From Sediminibacterium sp. (lineage in GTDB: Bacteria; Bacteroidota; Bacteroidia; Chitinophagales; Chitinophagaceae), in NCBI GenBank assembly GCA_023263235.1, contig JALQXE010000181.1, positions 1 to 11,250 on the forward strand: a stretch of 11,250 bases of DNA, read 5' to 3'. The position numbers were made by a program, and so were the translations under genes. Numbering within the stretch: the stretch's first letter is position 1; each line of letters begins with the position of its first letter. Shown here in pieces: positions 7,401-11,250 of the stretch. A model generated the notes under the pieces. The model worked only from the letters and a program-made list of their open reading frames with translations. It searched no databases and was not told the origin of the DNA.

Positions 7401-8489
7401 TTAAGCTGCTGTAAAGGCTTCGGATACGCCTTTGTGTAAAATTTTACCCGCTCTAATATTTAATCCTTTTGCTAAAGCTTGGTTTTCTGCACAAGCAATT
7501 TCCCATCCTTTATTTGCAATCGCAATTGCATAAGGTAAAGTAGCTTGTGTTAATGCGCGGGTACTAGTTTGAGGAACAGCGCCTGGCATATTTGCAACAC
7601 AGTAGTGTGTGATATTGTCAATAGTGAATACTGGATTTTCGTGTGTTGTTGGCTTACATGTTTCAATACATCCACCTTGGTCAACCGCTACGTCCACAAT
7701 CACAGAACCAGCTTCCATTAATTTCAAATCTGCTGCTTTTACTAAGTGTGGTGCTTTTGCGCCGTGTAATAAAACTGCACCAATTAGTAAGTCAACTGTT
7801 GGTAATTTTTCTTTGATCGCAAGTAATGTAGAATATTGAGTTACAACATTCGCAGGCATCACGTCTGATAAATATCTTAATCTAGCTAAGTTTGTATCCA
7901 TGATCGTAACATTTGCGCCTAATCCTGCAGCCATCTTAGCCGCTTGAGTACCAACGATACCGCCACCAATTACTAAAACCTCAGCTGGCTTTACGCCTGG
8001 TACACCGCCTAATAATTTTCCTTTACCGCCAAATGGCTTGCCTAGATAATAAGCACCTACATTCACTGCCATTCTACCAGCAACTTCAGACATTGGCACT
8101 AACAAAGGCAATGAACCATCAGGTAATTCAACTGTTTCGTATGCGATACAAACAGCATGTGTTTTCATCATTGCTTCGGTTAATTCTTTTGAAGCAGCAA
8201 AGTGGAAATAAGTAAATAGAATTTGACCAGACTTGATCAAAGGATATTCAGCTGCCAAAGGCTCTTTTACTTTTACAATCATTTCTGCAATCGCATACAC
8301 TTCTGCTGGAGTATTTAAAATCTGTGCGCCAACAGCTTTATAGGCGTCGTCAGAAAATCCAGAACCTGCACCTGCATTTGTTTCAATATATACTGTGTGA
8401 CCTTGTCTAGTTAAAGCGTCAACACCTTCGGGAGTTAAACCTACACGGTACTCTTGAATCTTAATTTCTTTAGGAACGCCAATAATCAT
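7401..8489 (-). CDS. ald: Alanine dehydrogenase
   Basis: This enzyme catalyses NAD-dependent oxidative deamination of L-alanine to pyruvate and ammonium, and the reverse. The 362-residue length is close to the usual 370. The standard active-site residues keep their usual numbering: Arg15 in EYRVGLTP, Lys75 in KVKEP, His96 in YFHFAAS and Asp270 in DVAVDQGG. The Rossmann loop VIGGGIVG is at 173-180, with the NAD-ribose-binding aspartate expected just after, in IMDTN (196-200). KPFGGKGKLLGGVPGV (151-166) and HYCVANMPGAVP are also typical. The protein is cytosolic and usually hexameric. Start ATG at 8489 (MIIGVPKEIK), the family's canonical N-terminus. The gene is monocistronic with its own terminator and is divergent from an Lrp/AsnC gene. 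This resembles mycobacterial ald, which lies beside the Lrp-family gene aldR, so substrate-responsive control is likely. Confidence 0.97.
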   Translation of the reverse strand: MIIGVPKEIKIQEYRVGLTPEGVDALTRQGHTVYIETNAGAGSGFSDDAYKAVGAQILNTPAEVYAIAEMIVKVKEPLAAEYPLIKSGQILFTYFHFAASKELTEAMMKTHAVCIAYETVELPDGSLPLLVPMSEVAGRMAVNVGAYYLGKPFGGKGKLLGGVPGVKPAEVLVIGGGIVGTQAAKMAAGLGANVTIMDTNLARLRYLSDVMPANVVTQYSTLLAIKEKLPTVDLLIGAVLLHGAKAPHLVKAADLKLMEAGSVIVDVAVDQGGCIETCKPTTHENPVFTIDNITHYCVANMPGAVPQTSTRALTQATLPYAIAIANKGWEIACAENQALAKGLNIRAGKILHKGVSEAFTAA

Positions 8490-8500
8490 GGTATTAGTTT

Positions 8501-8637
8501 TTATTTCTGTACAAATATCATAAATAAGGAAATATTCATAGTAAACTTAATATAAACAGTAAAAATTATTGTATTTAGCTATTAATTTAATAATATATCG
8601 TAATTTAGGTCTACAATTATTGTTCAAACAGAAATAA
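8501..8637. repeat. 10-bp inverted repeat in the ald-lrp intergenic region
   Basis: TTATTTCTGT at 8501-8510 and its exact complement ACAGAAATAA at 8628-8637 lie 117 nt apart. Each sits just upstream of one of the divergent ATGs, 11 nt from ald and 7 nt from lrp. An 11-bp palindrome ACAATTATTGT is at 8613-8623. Sites close to both starts are where a repressor or autoregulator would bind. Lrp-family proteins bind multiple degenerate AT-rich sites, so an operator pair is plausible but unproven. The rest of the 155-bp spacer (8490-8644) is AT-rich with no gene. Confidence 0.45.
8512..8519 (-). promoter_or_regulatory. Possible -7 element of ald (GATATTTG)
   Basis: The - strand reads GATATTTG, seven of eight to TAnnTTTG. 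It ends 22 nt before the ald ATG and would start transcription at about 8507, inside the left arm of the inverted repeat. No clear -33 TTG is seen. Confidence 0.35.
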
Positions 8638-8644
8638 TTTCTCT

Positions 8645-9103
8645 ATGGCATTAGATGCAATTGATCAATCTATTTTGAGAATCCTACAAAAAGATGCCTT
8701 GGCTAAGCTTAAAGATATTAGTGCTGCCATTAATTTATCCCTAAGTCCTACCCATGATCGAGTTAAAAGATTAGAACAGGAAGGGTATATTTTACAATAT
8801 GTTGCTTTGTTGGATAGAAAAAAAATTGACTTAGGTTTAGTGGTGCACTGTCAGGTGACTTTAGACAAACAAACTCGAAGTCATTTTTCTGAATTTGAAC
8901 AAACTATCTCGCAATTTCCAGAAGTCATTGCATGCAGTTTGGTTTCTGGTAATTTTGATTACTATTTAAAATTAGTCACCAAGGATGTGGAGACTTACAA
9001 TAAATTTTATCAAGAAAAACTAGCAGTGTTGCCCATGGTGGCACATATTAGTAGTTTGTTTGTGATGGACGAAATTAAAACCACTACGGCTTTACCAATT
9101 TAA
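8645..9103 (+). CDS. Lrp/AsnC family transcriptional regulator
   Basis: The 152-residue protein has the standard Lrp/AsnC layout. An N-terminal winged helix-turn-helix covers about residues 1-60: LDAIDQSILRILQKDA, then the DNA-reading stretch LSLSPTHDRVKRLEQEGYI. A C-terminal RAM ligand-binding domain (about 68-145) includes ACSLVSGNFDYYLKLVTKD, the family's glycine-containing turn for an amino-acid effector. Such proteins form dimers to octamers and sense amino acids. Position suggests control of the divergent ald gene, with alanine or another amino acid as effector, and autoregulation through the inverted repeat; this is inferred from layout only. Start ATG at 8645, since MALDAIDQ is a typical N-terminus. 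A PaiB-like gene follows after 13 nt. Confidence 0.92.
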   Translation: MALDAIDQSILRILQKDALAKLKDISAAINLSLSPTHDRVKRLEQEGYILQYVALLDRKKIDLGLVVHCQVTLDKQTRSHFSEFEQTISQFPEVIACSLVSGNFDYYLKLVTKDVETYNKFYQEKLAVLPMVAHISSLFVMDEIKTTTALPI

Positions 9104-9104
9104 A

Positions 9105-9112
9105 TATTATTG
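9105..9112 (+). promoter_or_regulatory. Possible internal -7 element before the paiB-like gene (TATTATTG)
   Basis: TATTATTG matches TAnnTTTG with one mismatch and ends 4 nt before the ATG at 9117, the same spacing as at three other genes here. It could give a leaderless transcript in addition to read-through from lrp. It is weak evidence taken alone. Confidence 0.25.
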
Positions 9113-9116
9113 TTCC

Positions 9117-9728
9117 ATGTACGATATTTCCTATTTCAAAGCCAAAGAGCATCAAGCAGTGCTTGATTTTATGCAGGCGAATCCATTTGTGACAATTTGT
9201 GGCGTAGATCAAAATGGTTTACCTATTGCAGCGCAAATTCCTGTTTTAATTAAGCAGTCCAATGAATCGATTATCATCAGTGGGCACCTCATGCGCAAAC
9301 AAGATCATACCAATGCTTTTGAAAACAATCCTAATGCCTTAGTGATTTTCTCCGCACCTTCTGCCTTTGTAAGTGCAAGCTGGTATACGAGCCCTGGACA
9401 GGCAAGTACTTGGAATTATCAAACAGTGCATGGTATTGGGAAGATGGAAATGAAAGATGAACAACATTTATATGATCTATTGGTGGAGTTGACGGAGCAA
9501 TTTGAATCAGACCCGAATGCGCCATCGCAGGTGAAAAACTTAGATCCAATGTACATGCATCAAAACATGAAAGCCATTGTTTCTTTTGAAATAAAAATCA
9601 CTGCATTAAAGCATGTGTTTAAACTCAGTCAAAATAGAGATGAAGCATCACACCAAAATATTCAAAACGAATTGAACAAAGGAGATGCTGCTTGCAAGTA
9701 TATGGCAGCTGCAATGCAAAGAAAATAA
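9117..9728 (+). CDS. PaiB-family FMN-binding negative transcriptional regulator-like protein
   Basis: This 203-residue protein belongs to the PaiB family (split-barrel flavin-binding fold). The opening MYDISYFKAKEH, the strand pair FVTICGVDQNGLPIAAQIP (24-42), the conserved SGHLMRKQDH (55-64), and the signature SASWYTSPGQASTWNY (86-101) followed by VHGIGKM are all typical. PaiB was named in Bacillus subtilis as a repressor of protease and sporulation genes. Most homologues have no tested role, and no DNA-binding domain is visible, so an FMN- or heme-handling oxidoreductase-like function is equally possible. It lies 13 nt after the Lrp-family gene and is likely co-transcribed with it. It converges on the VOC gene with a 9-nt gap. 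Confidence 0.88.
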   Translation: MYDISYFKAKEHQAVLDFMQANPFVTICGVDQNGLPIAAQIPVLIKQSNESIIISGHLMRKQDHTNAFENNPNALVIFSAPSAFVSASWYTSPGQASTWNYQTVHGIGKMEMKDEQHLYDLLVELTEQFESDPNAPSQVKNLDPMYMHQNMKAIVSFEIKITALKHVFKLSQNRDEASHQNIQNELNKGDAACKYMAAAMQRK

Positions 9729-9737
9729 CGAAAAATT

Positions 9738-10160
9738 TTACAAGCTACTCTTGTTATGGAGTTTATCTTTCGTTGGTTCAATTAAATCCCAAAGATTCCC
9801 ATAAAGATCTTTAAACACAGCAACTGTGCCATAATCTTCTACATGTGGCGGGATGGTAAATTCCACTCCTTTTGCTGTATAATTTTTGAAGTCTCGATTA
9901 AAATCATCCGTATATAAAAATAAAAATACACGCCCGCCTGTTTGATAGCCAATACATTTTTCTTGTTCAGGTGTAGCTGCTTTTGCAAGTAATAGCATAC
10001 AACCATTTGTTGCACCCTGTGGCTGAACCATCACCCAGCGCTTGGTTTCGGAAAGCACTGTGTCTTCAATCAATTTAAATCCAAGTGTAGTTGTGTAGTA
10101 TTGAATTGCTTCATCGTAATCACGAACAACGACAGCGATATGGGCTAGATTTTGTTGCAT
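9738..10160 (-). CDS. VOC (glyoxalase/bleomycin-resistance) family protein
   Basis: The 140-residue protein has two beta-alpha-beta-beta-beta modules of the vicinal oxygen chelate fold. Module 1 is LAHIAVVVRDYDEAIQYYT with LGFKLIED. Module 2 includes GGRVFLFLYTDDF and ends YGNLWDLIEP. The N-terminal His7 and the C-terminal Glu in LIEP sit where metal ligands are usual. The two middle positions, in GCMLLLA and VFLFL, lack the His/Glu of true glyoxalase I, so lactoylglutathione lyase activity is not supported; the substrate is unknown. The frame is open to an ATG at 10184, but I prefer 10160 (MQQNLAHIAVVV). The fold's first strand begins right there, the longer form would add an unconserved-looking MYKLYIWY, and a perfect -7 promoter box lies between the two ATGs. 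Confidence 0.87.
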   Translation of the reverse strand: MQQNLAHIAVVVRDYDEAIQYYTTTLGFKLIEDTVLSETKRWVMVQPQGATNGCMLLLAKAATPEQEKCIGYQTGGRVFLFLYTDDFNRDFKNYTAKGVEFTIPPHVEDYGTVAVFKDLYGNLWDLIEPTKDKLHNKSSL

Positions 10161-10164
10161 GTAC

Positions 10165-10172
10165 CAAATATA
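10165..10172 (-). promoter_or_regulatory. -7 promoter element of the VOC gene (TATATTTG)
   Basis: The - strand reads TATATTTG, an exact TAnnTTTG match ending 4 nt before the ATG at 10160. Transcription would start at about that ATG. This excludes the upstream ATG at 10184 for this transcript. No good -33 TTG is visible. Confidence 0.5.
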
Positions 10173-10206
10173 CAATTTGTACATAGATCTTCATATAATC
10201 TATACT

Positions 10207-10214
10207 TATCTTTG
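10207..10214 (+). promoter_or_regulatory. -7 promoter element of the HAD phosphatase gene (TATCTTTG)
   Basis: TATCTTTG is an exact TAnnTTTG match on the + strand. Expected transcription start is near 10219, leaving a leader of about 16 nt to the ATG at 10235 or about 25 nt to the one at 10244. The nearest upstream TTTG (10176-10179) is 27 nt away, longer than normal spacing. The box lies in the 74-bp gap shared with the divergent VOC promoter. Confidence 0.5.
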
Positions 10215-10234
10215 CATTTTAATTAGCACTATTA

Positions 10235-10870
10235 ATGCGCATTATGACTCCAATAAAAAATATCATTTTTGATTTAGGCAATGTATTATACGATATTGAT
10301 TTTGATATCATGTATGCAAGATTTGATCAATTGGGAATCCCTAATTTTGAAAATCATTTTACCTTGAATAAATCTGATGCCTTGTTTTTTGATTTAGAGA
10401 AAGGATTGATTTCTGAAACCGAATTTTGCGAAGGCTTTAATACACTATACCAACTTGAACTAAGTAAAGAACAAATTATTGATGCCTGGAATTCATTACT
10501 CATTGGATTTAGAAAAGGCAGCATGGATTGGGTGAAAGCCAATCACCAACAATATGCTACTTTCTTATACTCCAACACCAACCAGATCCATTACGATTAT
10601 TTTATTCCTCAATATAATAGAGAAATTGGCGGTGATTTTGAGTCCCTCTTTAAAAAGCCCTATTACTCTCATGAAATGGGTATGCGCAAGCCAGATCCGG
10701 CCTCTTTTCAATATATTTTGGACCAAGAAGGGTTAATTGCTGCCGAAACTTTGTTTATTGACGACAATGGGCCGAATGTCCTTGCAGCGGAATCAGTTGG
10801 CTTGCAGGTATTGTATTTAAAGCCTGGGATGTTCATTGAATCTGAGCTGCCTAAATTATTAGGTCAGTAG
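10235..10870 (+). CDS. HAD-IA family phosphatase, YihX-like
   Basis: This 211-residue haloacid dehalogenase superfamily hydrolase shows motif I FDLGNVLYDIDF (nucleophile Asp13), motif II LYSNTN (Ser113), motif III Lys152 in RKPDP, and motif IV FIDDNGPN (Asp176, Asp177). The second Asp of the usual DxD is Gly15, as in E. coli YihX (also FDLGNV...DIDF), which dephosphorylates alpha-D-glucose 1-phosphate. An alpha-helical cap (about residues 20-95) is inserted after motif I, as in subclass IA. It is a cytosolic sugar-phosphate or nucleotide phosphatase; exact substrate unknown. Starts at 10235 (MRIMTPIKN) and 10244 (MTPIKN) are both possible, and the promoter position allows either. The gene appears monocistronic and converges on the small membrane protein gene. 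Confidence 0.9.
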   Translation: MRIMTPIKNIIFDLGNVLYDIDFDIMYARFDQLGIPNFENHFTLNKSDALFFDLEKGLISETEFCEGFNTLYQLELSKEQIIDAWNSLLIGFRKGSMDWVKANHQQYATFLYSNTNQIHYDYFIPQYNREIGGDFESLFKKPYYSHEMGMRKPDPASFQYILDQEGLIAAETLFIDDNGPNVLAAESVGLQVLYLKPGMFIESELPKLLGQ

Positions 10871-10921
10871 ACTTGCCTTTTGGATAACTTAGACCATTTT
10901 GGTCCATAAAACAGCCAAATT

Positions 10922-11182
10922 TTACTTAAGTTCTTCAAAATCAATGTAATCGGCATCCTTTTCGACAGGCTTGCTACTTGATTTTGGGGCAGATTTTGGT
11001 GTATTTTGGCTTGCAAACCCGCTATTTGTGGCATTTTGCTGCTGTGCTTCGGCCATTTTGCGTTGCATTTCTTCCATATTTTGGCGAACGGACTTCACGC
11101 CTTTGCTTACAGGAACCACCACATCAAATATGACCTTATAGAGTAAGTAGATCAGGAATCCATAAAATACGAGCTTCATCAT
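10922..11182 (-). CDS. Small membrane-anchored coiled-coil protein, DUF4834-like
   Basis: The 86-residue protein has one N-terminal hydrophobic helix (about residues 3-25, LVFYGFLIYLLYKVIFDVVV). A charged amphipathic, probably coiled-coil stretch follows (about 28-50, SVRQNMEEMQRKMAEAQQQ), then a low-complexity Ser/Pro/Lys/Asn linker (51-74) and a short acidic tail DADYIDFEELK. Membrane helix, Gln/Lys-rich coil and a terminal (Y)(I/V)D(F/Y)EE motif match my memory of the Bacteroidota DUF4834 family. The family assignment is tentative. No function is known; the conserved tail could be a docking peptide (guess). Two adjacent ATGs (11182 and 11179) start the gene. The first lies 4 nt after an exact -7 box. 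Confidence 0.75.
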   Translation of the reverse strand: MMKLVFYGFLIYLLYKVIFDVVVPVSKGVKSVRQNMEEMQRKMAEAQQQNATNSGFASQNTPKSAPKSSSKPVEKDADYIDFEELK

Positions 11183-11186
11183 ACTG

Positions 11187-11194
11187 CAAAAATA
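11187..11194 (-). promoter_or_regulatory. -7 promoter element of the DUF4834-like gene (TATTTTTG)
   Basis: The - strand reads TATTTTTG, an exact TAnnTTTG match. It ends 4 nt before the first ATG (11182), predicting a leaderless or near-leaderless mRNA. There is no TTG at -33 spacing. Confidence 0.5.
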
Positions 11195-11212
11195 AGGTCA
11201 GATTGAATAAAA

Positions 11213-11244
11213 TTGGGTGAATTCATCCTCTTTTATTACCTTTG
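11213..11244 (+). promoter_or_regulatory. Complete Bacteroidota-type promoter pointing off the right edge
   Basis: TTG at 11213-11215 and TACCTTTG at 11237-11244 are separated by 21 nt. This is the expected -33/-7 arrangement of the Bacteroidota primary sigma factor. Transcription would start near 11249 and drive a rightward gene beyond the window, divergent from the DUF4834-like gene. Confidence 0.6.
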
Positions 11245-11250
11245 TTCAAG

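Noticed and set aside
9740..9754. Hairpin ACAAG-CTACT-CTTGT at the paiB/VOC convergent junction as a terminator
   Set aside because: The stem is short, it lies inside the last VOC codons, and no T-run follows.
10161..10184. Eight-residue N-terminal extension of the VOC protein from the ATG at 10184
   Set aside because: The fold begins at the ATG at 10160, the extra residues look unrelated to the family, and a perfect -7 box lies between the two ATGs.
10892..10904. Hairpin GACCA-TTT-TGGTC as a terminator between the HAD and DUF4834-like genes
   Set aside because: The stem is only 5 bp and no T-run follows on either strand. It may be chance.
1..11250. Mobile elements, CRISPR arrays, toxin-antitoxin or anti-phage modules
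   Set aside because: I saw no transposase, integrase, direct-repeat array or defence-type gene. Base composition and coding style look even across the window.

Overview
The window looks like part of a Bacteroidota chromosome, plausibly Chitinophagaceae or a relative. The DNA is AT-rich and gene starts lack Shine-Dalgarno sequences. Several genes are preceded by the Bacteroidota -7 promoter motif TAnnTTTG. Gene content also fits: a surface beta-helix protein, a short Ppx/GppA, a 4-fold beta-flower-like protein and a DUF4834-like membrane protein. It reads as ordinary chromosome. I see no insertion sequence, phage gene, CRISPR array, tRNA or rRNA.

Left part (1-4545): the 3' end of a long beta-helix surface protein gene runs right and ends at a strong, probably bidirectional terminator. 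Facing it is a tight two-gene leftward operon for inorganic polyphosphate: ppk1 (synthesis), then ppx (degradation), 4 nt apart, with ppx starting at TTG.

Middle (4546-6880): divergent from ppk1 is a three-gene rightward operon. It encodes a metallophosphoesterase of the LpxH/COG2908 superfamily, a GT-B glycosyltransferase of the MJ1255 type, and a small protein with four internal repeats whose start overlaps the glycosyltransferase end. The phosphoesterase resembles the PlcP phospholipases C used with a glycosyltransferase (Agt) to swap phospholipids for glycolipids under phosphate limitation. Lying back to back with the polyphosphate genes, this may be a phosphorus-economy locus. That is inference; LpxH activity in lipid A synthesis is the main alternative.

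Right-middle (6901-9728): a thioredoxin-type arsenate reductase gene runs left. Upstream of it is alanine dehydrogenase (ald) with a clear terminator. Divergent from ald are an Lrp/AsnC regulator and a PaiB-type FMN-binding protein. The 155-bp ald-lrp gap carries a 10-bp inverted repeat near both starts, which suggests regulation of ald by the Lrp protein.

Right end (9738-11250): a VOC-family protein gene (leftward), a YihX-like HAD phosphatase gene (rightward), a small membrane-anchored coiled-coil protein gene (leftward), and a promoter pointing off the right edge. Three leftward genes (arsC, VOC, DUF4834-like) share TAnnTTTG exactly 4 nt before the ATG, which predicts leaderless mRNAs.
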